A stretch of 64,000 nucleotides of DNA, from positions 62,001-126,000 of the forward strand of contig CAWDMC010000024.1 in assembly GCA_963803295.1 (NCBI GenBank), in the 5' to 3' direction. Below the pieces are notes generated by a model. It was not told the origin of the DNA and searched no databases. It saw only the letters and a program-made list of their open reading frames with translations. The stretch is from CAWDMC01 sp963803295 (GTDB lineage: Bacteria; Acidobacteriota; Terriglobia; UBA7540). Shown piece by piece: positions 53,076-62,974 of this stretch. The first letter of the stretch is position 1. Each line of letters starts with the position of its first letter. A program made the position numbers and the translations under genes.

Positions 53076-54113
53076 TCATTCCACCTGGCCCGAAGCTGTC
53101 GCGGAAGTATGGGGGGAAAGCGCTCGCCGAGGGTTCTCGACTACGAGCATTAAAATTTCTCCCTCCGAGAGCCCGGCCTTACGTAGTTGCGGCAGGAATT
53201 CTGTAAACAGAAATTCGTAACCACGGAAGTTGCCTCCTCCCGGTTCACCCACGTGATACCAGCCGGAGTCCTGCGAAATCAGAACCTGACCGAGATGTCC
53301 TCGGTGCTTCATGTCGAGTACGAGCGCGGTGTGGCGTTCGAGCGCCTCCGCGGAAATGCCGTCGAACTCCAACCATGCGCCTGCGTCCGCAGCGCGACGG
53401 TGGAATTCGGGGGTTTTCTCCATCTGGGCGTGAACCCATATCCAAGCTGAAGGCTGGACGCCGTGTTTCTTGAGCAGGTGAAGTTGGGCCAAGGCAGCAA
53501 CGCCGTCACCGGTGTGACAGGCAATAGTCAGTCCCGTGCGAAGGTGGGTCAGCCCGGCGGCAGATACCAGCTTGGCGTCGATCGCTGACAGCGGGCCCGG
53601 ATTCACGCCAATTTTGATGAAGCCCGGGTGAATCCCCGAAGGAGGGATGCCCTCTTCAAATTCGCGGATCCAGCGCTCGGCTAGTTGCTCGGCCGTCTCG
53701 GAATAAGCAAAGCGCGGCACATACTTGTCGTCCGCCGCACCGTAAAGGCCGGTGTTGGTGACGATATTCAGTCCGCTCGCTTTGGATAGCCGCCGCAACA
53801 ACTGCGGGTCTCGCCCCAAGTAATCAGGTGTGCATTCCACCAGCGTGCTGCAACCTGCCGATTTGAGCCTATCAAGGTGCGGCAGAGCAATCCGAAAGAC
53901 CTCGTCAGCCTGGTATCGGCCCGGTGCGATGGCGCTGGCTCCCACAAAATCCACCAGGATGTGCTCGTGCATCAACGTACGGCCAAGCCTCGCTGCCGGT
54001 CTGGGTCCAAGCACAGTATTGACCCGGCCAGTAGCGGCACTTGTCCCCACCGCCTGGGCTTGAGCGGTTGCAAGGGAAGCGGCAATAGTCTTTAGCAGAT
54101 CGCGGCGCTTCAT
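53076..54113 (-). CDS. Phosphotriesterase-family metal hydrolase, exported by a Tat-like signal
   Basis: A 345-residue amidohydrolase-superfamily protein. The N-terminus MKRRDLLKTIAASLATAQAQ has a twin-arginine-like pattern. Metal ligands are visible: His49 and His51 in LMHEHILVDF, the probable carboxylated Lys in HPGFIKIGVNPGP, His in TIACHTGDG, His in WIWVHAQ and Asp in LISQDSGWYH. These define phosphotriesterase-like lactonases and esterases. The natural activity in relatives is often lactone hydrolysis. The neighbouring glycosidases suggest a role in sugar-lactone processing, though that is only positional. Confidence 0.9.
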   Translation of the reverse strand: MKRRDLLKTIAASLATAQAQAVGTSAATGRVNTVLGPRPAARLGRTLMHEHILVDFVGASAIAPGRYQADEVFRIALPHLDRLKSAGCSTLVECTPDYLGRDPQLLRRLSKASGLNIVTNTGLYGAADDKYVPRFAYSETAEQLAERWIREFEEGIPPSGIHPGFIKIGVNPGPLSAIDAKLVSAAGLTHLRTGLTIACHTGDGVAALAQLHLLKKHGVQPSAWIWVHAQMEKTPEFHRRAADAGAWLEFDGISAEALERHTALVLDMKHRGHLGQVLISQDSGWYHVGEPGGGNFRGYEFLFTEFLPQLRKAGLSEGEILMLVVENPRRALSPHTSATASGQVE

Positions 54114-54299
54114 GGCAACAATCGTACCCTTTGGGGATCTTCTGCAATCGGCGGATGTGCTGTCCTCCGCCTCGCCCTAAACGCTCGGCCTCCGGCCTAA
54201 CAGGGCGTAGCTCCGGCTAGGCGATCGGAAACTAGCTTCTGATCGCGCGAATCTGTGTCCATGAATCGTCATGATTGCAGGTGTAGGCCCGGCTCGCGT

Positions 54300-56138
54300 T
54301 TAGGTCGACCAGATCCGGCCGTAGTTGCTGGGAACGTCCAACCATCGCAGCTCCCCGGCTTGCGCCGTGAAGTTGTCGCCACCGTGGAGCAGTTCTGTGT
54401 ACGCGCCGGCTCGCGAGAACACAAAGGACACCTTGGCATCCGCATCGGTGAAATTCAGGGCGATCAGTGCAAATCTTGTGCCCTCAGATCGCGAAAACAG
54501 CAGAACACCCTTGGACTGATAGCTGGTCCAATCGTTGTAGAAATAGTATTCGCCTGTCCTGAATTGGGGATTGTCTCGGCGCAGGCGCGTTAAGCGGCGG
54601 GAAAGATGTAGAATGCTGTGGCCCTCTTCGTCATAGAACAGCTCCCATGGCATCGGCCGGATGACGCCAATTCGTGCCATACCGCGGTCCGGAATGCAAT
54701 TGTCCGCTGCGAGCTCCTCGCCTTGCCAGAACATTGGGATGCCTTTGGCGGTGAATAAGGCAATCAGGAATGGTTGCACCTTAAACCATTTCGAGCGGTC
54801 CGCCTTATCGAAAAGAGGATCGTCGCCTTTGATCACGCCAAAGTTCGCGAGGAAGCGTGACTGATCGTGGCTTTCCAGATACTGGAACGCGCTCTTGGGA
54901 AGTGTGTCACCGTTGTGTGTCGCCTGCTCCGGAAATCCGTTAAGCCCGAGTTGCATCCCGAGATCATACAGCCTGCCCCAATCGCCTCTCGCCACGGCGT
55001 TGGCGGCGCCCAACGTATCGTTCTGCCAGGTGGAGTTAGTGTACGTTTGCCAGACGACACCGCGAGGGTCCTCGAGCTGTTCCGCGCACTGCACCAGGTT
55101 AAAATCAGAGCCGTTCCGGAATCGGTTCCAATGTTGCCCTGACTGTCCGTGCACAAACTGATAGGTTTCGTAAACTAGGTTCGCATAGCCGACACCCATC
55201 GGGCCGTCCCAGTAGTTTGGCACGCAGTCATACCTGAAGCCGTCAACGTGGCATTTGTCCAACCAAAAGTAACTTACCGTGAAGAAGTAATCTTGAACGA
55301 ACGGACGTCTCCAATCTGTGCTCGGGCCAAACATATCCTTAGCGAACGCTCCCATGAACGGGTTTTCCCGATACCGCAGCGCAGAGTAAACGTACTCATA
55401 AGGAAAGTCTAGGCCGGTATGCCCGTAAACGACGTCTAGAATGACCGCAATTCCATTCTGGTGCGCAACATCGACGAAATTTTGAAAATTCGTGCGGTTT
55501 CCGAAGCGTTCGTCGACACCGAAGTACCCTATCGGCTCAAAGCCCCAGTTCAGCGCCGCCTCGACGTTCGTGACTGGCATCACTTCTATACAGTTCACGC
55601 CAAGATCGGCAAGGTAGGGTAGTCTCTCGGCCGCTTCCTCGAGATCCCCACGAAATTCGTGCAGCATGATCTCGTAGACGATCAGGTCTTTGAGATTCGG
55701 TGTTTTCCAGCCAGATTCCGCAGCACTCCAGCTGTGATCCTCGAAACCGAGTGTAAACGCCGACAATCGGCCGATGCCAAACTCGCGGGCGAACGGATCT
55801 ACGATCCAATCGAGCGGCTCCGGCAGGAGTGGACTGGCCAGCTCGAATCGGTACACGTACGTCCCTGGGTTTCCCCACGCCGAAGCGGGAGTGGGCCGGT
55901 CGGCAGTGCGGATGTCGACCTGTACCGACCAGTAGTCCCCATAGGTGGCGTCCGTTGAATGAGACAGCGGGAATTCGAGTGGTCTAACGTCCTGAAGGAA
56001 CTGGTCTGCTTCGTGAATGATTTTCACCGACAGCTGATGTCCGTCTCCCGCGTTCACCCAGGGAAGGAGCAGTCCAAGTTGTATTCTGCCCGGGGATACT
56101 TCACGCGGGCCGAGTTTGTCCAAAGGTAAGAGTTGCAT
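54300..56138 (-). CDS. GH13 alpha-amylase family enzyme
   Basis: A 612-residue glycoside hydrolase with an N-terminal CBM48-like region (about 15-130), a catalytic barrel and a C-terminal beta domain. The four conserved GH13 regions are readable: region I ILDVVYGHTG, region II VDGFRYDCVPN with the nucleophile Asp, region III LVQCAEQLEDPRG with the acid Glu, and region IV YLESHDQSRF. The layout is like branching or debranching and maltooligosyltrehalose-type enzymes. There is no signal peptide, so it acts in the cytoplasm on alpha-glucans. The ATG at 56138 (MQLLPLDKLG) is preferred to a start 15 codons upstream. Confidence 0.88.
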   Translation of the reverse strand: MQLLPLDKLGPREVSPGRIQLGLLLPWVNAGDGHQLSVKIIHEADQFLQDVRPLEFPLSHSTDATYGDYWSVQVDIRTADRPTPASAWGNPGTYVYRFELASPLLPEPLDWIVDPFAREFGIGRLSAFTLGFEDHSWSAAESGWKTPNLKDLIVYEIMLHEFRGDLEEAAERLPYLADLGVNCIEVMPVTNVEAALNWGFEPIGYFGVDERFGNRTNFQNFVDVAHQNGIAVILDVVYGHTGLDFPYEYVYSALRYRENPFMGAFAKDMFGPSTDWRRPFVQDYFFTVSYFWLDKCHVDGFRYDCVPNYWDGPMGVGYANLVYETYQFVHGQSGQHWNRFRNGSDFNLVQCAEQLEDPRGVVWQTYTNSTWQNDTLGAANAVARGDWGRLYDLGMQLGLNGFPEQATHNGDTLPKSAFQYLESHDQSRFLANFGVIKGDDPLFDKADRSKWFKVQPFLIALFTAKGIPMFWQGEELAADNCIPDRGMARIGVIRPMPWELFYDEEGHSILHLSRRLTRLRRDNPQFRTGEYYFYNDWTSYQSKGVLLFSRSEGTRFALIALNFTDADAKVSFVFSRAGAYTELLHGGDNFTAQAGELRWLDVPSNYGRIWST

Positions 56139-56477
56139 GGGAAAACGGTACTCCCAAGCTTTGCAGTATGCAAGCCGGGTCACTCAAACCGGAGCATCCC
56201 GAGAGTGGACTCCTCGACTCTAGTGAACCAGTGGCGGCTGTAGGGAAGCACCTTTACGGCGCTCCCGGCGCTCCTCAATGAGAGAGAAGACGCCGGTCAT
56301 AGACATTCCGAACCGGCGGCTACAGCTTGGGCAGTCCAATGTATTCAATCACGCAACAAAGATTTCCCCAAAATGTGCGATGATGGCCCGCTTGACGTAG
56401 CTGGCTGCGGCTTGCCGTGTCGTCTTCCAGCATGATCAGATCCCGGGAAGGGAGCGGCGCTACGAAGGAGTTTTCGA

Positions 56478-58079
56478 ATGACCTTTTCCCTATCCACACT
56501 GGACTGGGTGGTCTGTCTTCTCGGCCTGTGTGGGAGCATTTTTGTAGGGCTGCGCCTGGCGGTGCGCGCTCACGCGAGTGAGAGCAGCGAAGGTTTCTTC
56601 CTGGCCGGACGGCGGTTGACCTGGCCGATTGTAGGCGCTTCCCTGTTCGCCACCAATATCGGCGCGGAACACCTGGTGGGCCTGTCCGGCGACTCCTACC
56701 GCTACGGGCTTTGTGCCGGTACGGTGGAATTGACCACGGTCATGTGCCTGGGATTCGCTTCGTTTGTCCTCTTTCCTTACTACATCCGCAACCACGTGTT
56801 TACCATCCCGGAATTCCTCGAGATGCGCTACGACCGCACGGCTCGCCTGTTTTTCTCGGGCCTGATGCTGGTGATCTGCATCATGACCAAGATGGCATTC
56901 CATCTGTACGCCGGCGCCCTGGTCCTGCACGGGCTCCTCGGTTGGAGCGTGATGTCAGTGGTAGTGCTGGTAGGAATCGTGATTGCCCTGGTCACTATCA
57001 TGGGCGGATTCACCGCCGTGGCCTACACTGATTCCATACAGACCGCGATCATGATTCTCGGCTGCGGTCTAATGTTGTTCATCGGTCTGGACCGAGTCGG
57101 CGGCTGGCACGCATTGGTTTCCGCCGTGCCAAGCGCGATGCATATCGCCAAACCCTACGATGATGCGAACTATCCATTCTGGGGAGTCATCTCCGCCGGG
57201 TTCTATGGCGGCGTGTTTTACTGGGGCATGGATCAGGTGAATGTCCAGCGGGTTCTGGGGGCGCGCAACCTCGAGCAAGCCAGGTGGGGAGCAATGTTCG
57301 CCCTGCTTTTGAAGCTGACGCCGGTCTTCATCTTCGCCCTGCCGGGCGTGATCGCATTGGCGCTCTTTCCCGGTCGGGAGGCCAAAACCACCTTCGTCAC
57401 TTTGCTTAACGAACTGCTTCCCAGCGGCATTCGGGGGCTGGTGCTGGCGGCGCTACTGGCGTCACTGATCGCCTCTAACCTTTCCGTGATGAACTCGGTT
57501 TCGACTCTGGTGGTGCGCGATTACGTGCTGCATTTCCGGCCGCAATCCAGCGAACGGGCGCAGGTCATTTTCGGGCGAATGGCCATTGCCGTGGCCGCGG
57601 TGCTCGGCATGGCTGCAGCCTACCTTGTCTTTACTACCCCGGACGGTCTCTTTAAGTATCTACTGACCATCTCGATCTACCTGGTATTGCCGATCATGCC
57701 GGCGATCATGTTCGGGATTCTGAGCCGGCGCGTCACCGTAAAGGGAGCTAGTGCTTCCGTCCTCGTCGGCATGGCGATGGCAACGGTGTTCGTGATGGAC
57801 CAGTTGATGCCAAGAGAAAAAGCGGCGGCGCTGTTTCCCTGGCTGCACACCAGGCTGACGCTGAATTATACTTACCGGGGCTTGTGGGGAACTGTCATCA
57901 TCACTATTGTGCTCTTCGCGGTGTCAGCGTTTACCCCTAAGACCGATCCCGCCCGGCGTGAGAAGACGACGCTCAAGTGGCAAGGCGTCCCGGAACGGTT
58001 TCGAGGCTTTCGCGACTGGCGTCTGCAACTAGGCGTGCTCACTCTCGCCACCGTGGCCGCTTATTGGTGGCTCTGGTAA
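56478..58079 (+). CDS. Sodium:solute symporter (SSS family), sugar-type
   Basis: A 533-residue inner-membrane transporter with about 14 helices. Family landmarks: GFFLAGRRLTWPIVGASLFA and TNIGAEHLVGLSGDSYRYGL in the first repeat, FTIPEFLEMRYDRTARLF, IMGGFTAVAYTDSIQTAIMI, and FYWGMDQVNVQRVLGARNL. The Asn-rich FATNIGAEHLVG and the WGMDQVNVQR stretches match the SGLT sugar branch. It probably imports a monosaccharide or myo-inositol with sodium. Its 3' end overlaps the convergent hybrid kinase gene by 51 bases. The preceding gap (56139-56477) contains an imperfect palindrome between 56232 and 56325 (GGCGGCTGTAGG and GGCGGCTACAG). Confidence 0.92.
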   Translation: MTFSLSTLDWVVCLLGLCGSIFVGLRLAVRAHASESSEGFFLAGRRLTWPIVGASLFATNIGAEHLVGLSGDSYRYGLCAGTVELTTVMCLGFASFVLFPYYIRNHVFTIPEFLEMRYDRTARLFFSGLMLVICIMTKMAFHLYAGALVLHGLLGWSVMSVVVLVGIVIALVTIMGGFTAVAYTDSIQTAIMILGCGLMLFIGLDRVGGWHALVSAVPSAMHIAKPYDDANYPFWGVISAGFYGGVFYWGMDQVNVQRVLGARNLEQARWGAMFALLLKLTPVFIFALPGVIALALFPGREAKTTFVTLLNELLPSGIRGLVLAALLASLIASNLSVMNSVSTLVVRDYVLHFRPQSSERAQVIFGRMAIAVAAVLGMAAAYLVFTTPDGLFKYLLTISIYLVLPIMPAIMFGILSRRVTVKGASASVLVGMAMATVFVMDQLMPREKAAALFPWLHTRLTLNYTYRGLWGTVIITIVLFAVSAFTPKTDPARREKTTLKWQGVPERFRGFRDWRLQLGVLTLATVAAYWWLW

Positions 58080-60686
58080 TAGCGGCAGTCGCTCTGCCGA
58101 TCCGGAACGTATCGCCAGCGCCACGGCGGCCACGGCATCGCAAAGCTCCCGCACCTGGACGGGCTTGGCCACGTAGCTATCCATGCCGGCCGCCAGGCAG
58201 CGTTCGCGATCGCCCTCCATGGCATACGCTGTCATCGCGACAATCGGAATATGCCCACCGGTCTTCTTCTCTCTCTCGCGGACGGCATGAGTCGCTTCCA
58301 GACCGTCCATCTCGGGCATCTGCACATCCATCAGGATCAGGTCAAAGTGTCCGTTCTCCAGCGCGGAAAGGACTGCGCGGCCATCGCCCACAACCACCAC
58401 TTGATGGCCGCACTTCTCCAGAACCCGGCGGGCAACGACCTGATTCACAACGTTGTCCTCGGCCAGAAGAATACGAAGCGGCTTCTCTGTCCTGACCCCC
58501 TCCCACAGGGGGCGGGGCGTGACGACTTGAACCGCGCCCGCAGGCCGCAAGACTCTGCCCAACATCCACAGGATCGCCTGTTTCAATTCACTCTGGCGAA
58601 CCGGCTTGGCGAGGTAAGCCGCCACACCCAGCTGGCGGCAGCGGGCCGCATCTCCCGGTTCCCCTGCCGAAGTCAGCATCATGATTGTGGTTCCGGCAAA
58701 CTGAGAGGTCCGCTTGATGCGTTGCACAAGTTCGAAGCCATCCACTCCAGGCAGGTGACAATCTGCCAATACCAGGGAAAACGGTTTGTTCACCTCCCGG
58801 GCGTGACCCATGGCGGCGAGCGCCTCTTCAGCACTTGATGAGAACTCGGGCTTGGCTTTCCAGCCACTCAGGATTTGGCCGAGAATCCGCCGGTTGGTGG
58901 CATTGTCATCTACCACCAATACCGGCATTCCATCCAAATCGGTCTCGGGAGCCGCCGCTGCTTGGGCGGAGGGTGACGCCACACCCAGGCGCGCGGTGAA
59001 ATGGAAGATACTGCCTTTGCCCTCCTCACTCTCCAGCCAGATCCGGCCGCCCATCATCTCCACGAGGCGCGCGGACACCGTCAGTCCTAATCCTGTTCCT
59101 CCAAACCTACGCGTCGAGGAAGTGTCGGCCTGCTGGAACGCCTCGAACACACGTTGCCGTTCTTCAGCCGGAATTCCGATTCCCGTGTCGCGGATCGCGA
59201 AATGGAGAGTGACGGTCTCCCGATCCCTTGATTCCACCTCAACCTGGGCTAGGACCTCGCCCCGCTCCGTGAACTTGATTGCATTTCCCAGCAAGTTGAC
59301 CAGAATTTGACGCAAACGAGTTGGGTCGCCTGCGACCCTATCGGGCACGCCCCCAACCTCACAGACAAGTTCCAGCCCTTTCTGAGCCGCACGAAGGGAG
59401 AAGGCGCGTATAACCTCGTCAAGCGTGTCGTGCGGATTGAACTCAATAGGTTCCAGCTCAAACTTGCCCGATCTGATTTTGGAGAAATCCAAAATGTCGT
59501 TGATAATTCTCAGCAGAGAGTCGGCAGACATCTTCACCGCATCCAGATACTCCCTCTGCTCACCGTTCAAGTCAGTTTCGAGGGCCAGTTCGGTCATCCC
59601 GAGAATGCCGTTCATGGGAGTGCGAATCTCGTGGCTCATGTTGGCCAGGAATTCGCTCTTGGCGCGATTAGCATCTTCAGCCGCCTCCTTGGCCTTCCGC
59701 ATCGCTTCCTCAGCTCTCTTGCGCGGGGTGAGATCGACCAGGAAACCAATGGCTCTGCCTGCTGACTCGTCAAGCGAGGCCAGGCCAACCAGCGCAGGAA
59801 AGCGGCTGCCGTCCTTGCGAATGTATTCAACCTCCTCAGGTGCACTCGCGCCGGAAGTTGAGAGTTGCTGATAGACGCGGGCGTTAAAGTGTTCGTATTC
59901 GGAAGGCGTCATCCTATCCCAGCGGACCCTTCCCATCTGGAGATCCTCTGCGGAGTAGCCAAACATATTCAGGAAGGCATGGTTGGCCTCCACAATGCGC
60001 CCCGAGTGGTCCCCGCTGAAGACTCCGACGATGTTTGAGTCCACCAACCGTCTGAAGCGGAATTCGGACCAGCGAAGCGCCTCTTCCGCCTCTTTTCTCT
60101 CGGTGATGTCGGAAAGCAGGCCATCGGCGTACTTCATCCCGTTTTTTTCATAGCAGGCAAAGGCGCGGTCGTGCACCCAGCGCCACTCTCCGTCCTTTCT
60201 GCGGACGCGATACTCCACGTCGTACGCTTGTTTTTCCGTGAACAGCCGGCTATAGGCGTGGTTTACCCCCGCAAGGTCGTCGGGATGGATGGAAACAGTC
60301 CGGATGTCCGCGCGGCTACAAATTTCGTTAGGGGTGTATCCCGACCACCGTTCGATACTGGGGCTGATGAAAACGATCCGGCCTTTGGCGTCTGCTGTCC
60401 ACGCGATGTCGGGAATATTGAGCACGAGCGAGCGATACTTCTCCGCGCTCTCACGCAGGGCCTCCTTGCCTGCCGAAGCCTGGTGACGCCTCACGAAATA
60501 AGCGGCCAATCCCGAAAAGACGGCAACCGCAACGACGGTGGCCACATGCGACTGCCAGAGTGTGATCCGCAGGAAAAGCAGGTGCTTACTAATCTGGAAT
60601 GCGGTTAGACCGAGAGCGGTAATCAGCGCGACTCGCGTGATCGGTCCAGCGAGGCGCCTCTCGCCCGAGAAAAGCGCAAATGGCAT
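58029..60686 (-). CDS. Hybrid sensor histidine kinase with two PAS and two receiver domains
   Basis: An 885-residue membrane kinase. Two N-terminal helices cover about residues 10-60 (ALITALGLTAFQISK, then HVATVVAVAVFSGLAAYFV). PAS domains lie at about 75-195 (PAS-PAC, WSGYTPNEICSRADIRTVSI) and 205-315. HisKA has His near 353 in FLANMSHEIRTPMNGILGM. The ATPase domain shows GTGLGLTVSARLVEMMGG. Receiver 1 (Asp near 640) reads LVLADCHLPGVDG and receiver 2 (Asp near 784) LILMDVQMPEMDG. The start at 60686 (MPFALFSG) is an ATG; a TTG at 60716 is possible. No separate response regulator with DNA-binding domain is adjacent, so output is unknown. Confidence 0.92.
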   Translation of the reverse strand: MPFALFSGERRLAGPITRVALITALGLTAFQISKHLLFLRITLWQSHVATVVAVAVFSGLAAYFVRRHQASAGKEALRESAEKYRSLVLNIPDIAWTADAKGRIVFISPSIERWSGYTPNEICSRADIRTVSIHPDDLAGVNHAYSRLFTEKQAYDVEYRVRRKDGEWRWVHDRAFACYEKNGMKYADGLLSDITERKEAEEALRWSEFRFRRLVDSNIVGVFSGDHSGRIVEANHAFLNMFGYSAEDLQMGRVRWDRMTPSEYEHFNARVYQQLSTSGASAPEEVEYIRKDGSRFPALVGLASLDESAGRAIGFLVDLTPRKRAEEAMRKAKEAAEDANRAKSEFLANMSHEIRTPMNGILGMTELALETDLNGEQREYLDAVKMSADSLLRIINDILDFSKIRSGKFELEPIEFNPHDTLDEVIRAFSLRAAQKGLELVCEVGGVPDRVAGDPTRLRQILVNLLGNAIKFTERGEVLAQVEVESRDRETVTLHFAIRDTGIGIPAEERQRVFEAFQQADTSSTRRFGGTGLGLTVSARLVEMMGGRIWLESEEGKGSIFHFTARLGVASPSAQAAAAPETDLDGMPVLVVDDNATNRRILGQILSGWKAKPEFSSSAEEALAAMGHAREVNKPFSLVLADCHLPGVDGFELVQRIKRTSQFAGTTIMMLTSAGEPGDAARCRQLGVAAYLAKPVRQSELKQAILWMLGRVLRPAGAVQVVTPRPLWEGVRTEKPLRILLAEDNVVNQVVARRVLEKCGHQVVVVGDGRAVLSALENGHFDLILMDVQMPEMDGLEATHAVREREKKTGGHIPIVAMTAYAMEGDRERCLAAGMDSYVAKPVQVRELCDAVAAVALAIRSGSAERLPLLPEPPISGHGGESEHA

Positions 60687-60770
60687 GAGTAACGGATGGT
60701 CCCTTTCTAAAGGCAAGAAGACGTGCGTGGGAAGTACGGGGAATTGCCTGTGTTATTCACTCAATTAAGT

Positions 60771-60776
60771 ATTATA
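60771..60776 (-). promoter_or_regulatory. Possible -10 box of the hybrid kinase gene
   Basis: On the minus strand TATAAT occurs about 85 bases before the kinase start, in an AT-rich patch of a GC-rich window. No matching -35 element stands at the right distance, so this is weak. Confidence 0.3.
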
Positions 60777-60956
60777 TAACAACTCCTTTCCGAAATGGCC
60801 CCGCCCGCGGAGAGGGTTGTTGCGAGAGTCCTACATTGAGTGTGGCGAGCAAGTTCGCAGCGTGCGTACTCAACACCACCCGGAGCCCCTCCTCATCTGA
60901 GGCTCATCTGAGGAGGGGATCTCGCAAATTTCCTATCTGAGGAGCGGAGCGAGCAA

Positions 60957-62504
60957 CTACACCAGGTGGCCCGTCTGGCTGCTGGCGCCAGCTTCGAGCG
61001 GCTGTGCCGCGCTGGCCTCCACGCCTGTACAAGCCCGGCAGAGTTCCTGCCACTCGTGATCGTTGTAGACGCAGCCCGGATCTCCCGCCTGAATATCTCC
61101 GGTGTAGGCCAGAGCCCTGGCCCGGCACCCACCGCAATAAAGCCGGTAGTCGCAGACGCCGCAATGGTCCCCTCGATCGTCGCGGTCGGATAGGGTCCGA
61201 AACAGGGGATTATCCCAGATTTGGGCTAGGCTCTGGTGGCGGACGTTGCCCACCTTCAAGCCGGGAATGTAGACGCAGGGCGTAATGGTTCCGTTCGGCT
61301 GAATGGCGCAATAGCAGCGGCCGGTACCGCATCCACCGATATAACGTGAAAGGACCATGGTCTTCTTTCCGGGTCCTCTCCCGGCATGGCCCGTCGCGAA
61401 GAGTCCATCTTCCGAACCGTATTGGACACAGGCGCGGCCGAATTGCGGCGCGGTCGAGACCACGGTGATCTTGCTCTCTTCCAGGTGCCGCTTGAGTTTC
61501 TTGAGGAGCAGTTCGCGTTGTTCCGGGGTCAAGTCAAAATCCATGATCTCGCGGCCGCGTCCCACAGGAATGAAATTAAAGTGCGAAAAAGTCTGGCAGC
61601 CAAGGTCGATGGCGAACTTGATCATGTCGTCCACGGAATCCACGGTCTGGCGGGTAAAGCAGCAAGCTAGCCCCGTGCGAATGCCGGCGGCGACGGAGTT
61701 ACGAATGCCCTGCACTGTCCTTGCCCAGGCGCCTTTCATCCCGCGGAACTCGTCGTGCTGTGCGGCATCGAGACTGTCCAAGCTCACCTCGATATACTTC
61801 GCGCCGGCGGCTTTCAGACGCTGGCATATATCGGGAGTCAGCATCGTGCCGTTAGTGGCCAGGGTCACGTGGATGCCGCGCTCGGCGCAGCGCTCAAGCA
61901 CCTTCCAGAGATCGCGCGAGACTAACGGCTCGCCGCCGGCGAAAGCCACGAACGGAACCAGCGCGTCGCCCATCTGGTCAATCAGGTTCAACTTTTCTTC
62001 AGTGTTAAGCTCGTCCGCAGCCGGCTTGTGCCGCGCGTTCTGATAGCAGTGCTTGCAGGTAAGATTGCAAGCCTGGGTGATGTTCCACACCGGGAACATG
62101 GGCGCGGTATATCTTTGCGGAAGGGTTAGTCCGTAGAACCCGATGCTCCTGGCAGTAAGCGCCAGGGCCTTGACGGTGGGCGGGTGATGAAATATTTTCT
62201 GTTTCATCGTCTCCCGGTCGAGTCCCGCTTTTCGAAGACCGAAATCGATCGCCCATTCCGGTACGGTCCATTTCAGGCGGGTCCAGGAATCTAGATCGGG
62301 ATTGTCATAGTTCTCGCACAGCCTGATGAAGAACCACTTTCCTTCGCTGTCACGTCGTGTCATCCAGAGAAGAGCCTTCCGAACGCTGGGTTTTGCCAGG
62401 ATATCTTCAAGGACATGATGCGATTCCCGAACACCAGCCGTCCTCTTTTCGACTTGAGGCCGGCGGTAGGTGAGAACAGTGCGGCCCGAGCTGTCGATGT
62501 ACAT
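60957..62504 (-). CDS. Radical SAM protein with SPASM domain
   Basis: A 515-residue iron-sulfur enzyme that uses S-adenosylmethionine radical chemistry. An N-terminal region of about 135 residues with no recognised domain precedes the cluster motif CNLTCKHCY at about 148-156. FVAFAGGEPLVSRDLW and VTLATNGTMLTPD follow as in class members. The SPASM domain near the C-terminus has GGCGTGRCYCAIQPNGTITP and GDHCGVCDYRLYCGGCRARA, giving seven or more Cys for auxiliary clusters. Relatives include heme d1 or heme b synthesis (NirJ, AhbC/AhbD) and peptide-modifying enzymes. No precursor peptide or heme gene is adjacent, so the substrate is open. Confidence 0.88.
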   Translation of the reverse strand: MYIDSSGRTVLTYRRPQVEKRTAGVRESHHVLEDILAKPSVRKALLWMTRRDSEGKWFFIRLCENYDNPDLDSWTRLKWTVPEWAIDFGLRKAGLDRETMKQKIFHHPPTVKALALTARSIGFYGLTLPQRYTAPMFPVWNITQACNLTCKHCYQNARHKPAADELNTEEKLNLIDQMGDALVPFVAFAGGEPLVSRDLWKVLERCAERGIHVTLATNGTMLTPDICQRLKAAGAKYIEVSLDSLDAAQHDEFRGMKGAWARTVQGIRNSVAAGIRTGLACCFTRQTVDSVDDMIKFAIDLGCQTFSHFNFIPVGRGREIMDFDLTPEQRELLLKKLKRHLEESKITVVSTAPQFGRACVQYGSEDGLFATGHAGRGPGKKTMVLSRYIGGCGTGRCYCAIQPNGTITPCVYIPGLKVGNVRHQSLAQIWDNPLFRTLSDRDDRGDHCGVCDYRLYCGGCRARALAYTGDIQAGDPGCVYNDHEWQELCRACTGVEASAAQPLEAGASSQTGHLV

Positions 62505-62974
62505 TGCCGTTCCTTTCCATTTTCCCTTTTATTCGGCGCTCATAGAGCGGCACTACAGAGACTCCCACCCCGGCATCCGTACCTGCTCATAGGTGAATAC
62601 GTGCGGGCCGGTACTGGGTTGAGTTCAGTGTCAAACTTCAGGATCAGTCTGCCTGATCTCTACTGAACCCAAGCAGTGAAGCAGACACCTCTACGCATAA
62701 AGTGATATCACACGACGCCTCGTTCGTCGACCGTTTTGGCCGAAGGGCCGCAGTCAAAAAGCAGCAATAAAGAGCCTTTTGTCGACTTTCATGGACGAAC
62801 GGTCCGACCCCATTTTCCCCGCGGCCATGCATGGATTCCGAAAAGACCGGCTCTTGGCGGGCAGAAGGAGAGGTATTGGCTTAACCTATAATTAACACTT
62901 CCTTCATGCGTGCTTAGCAAATACGTGGGAAAAATGGTTATCTTACAAATCTCGATCCACACGAGGAGGTCTAG
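62505..62974. other. Divergent intergenic region of 470 bases
   Basis: No gene is supported. An imperfect inverted repeat pairs CTGGGTTGAGTTCAGT near 62616 with CTACTGAACCCAAG near 62660. TATAAT occurs at 62887-62892 upstream of the next receptor gene, without a good -35 box. The region should hold promoters for both flanking genes. Confidence 0.5.

Noticed and set aside
60880..60956. Short CATCTGAGG direct repeats after the radical SAM gene
   Set aside because: Only two or three imperfect units; too weak to call a defined element.
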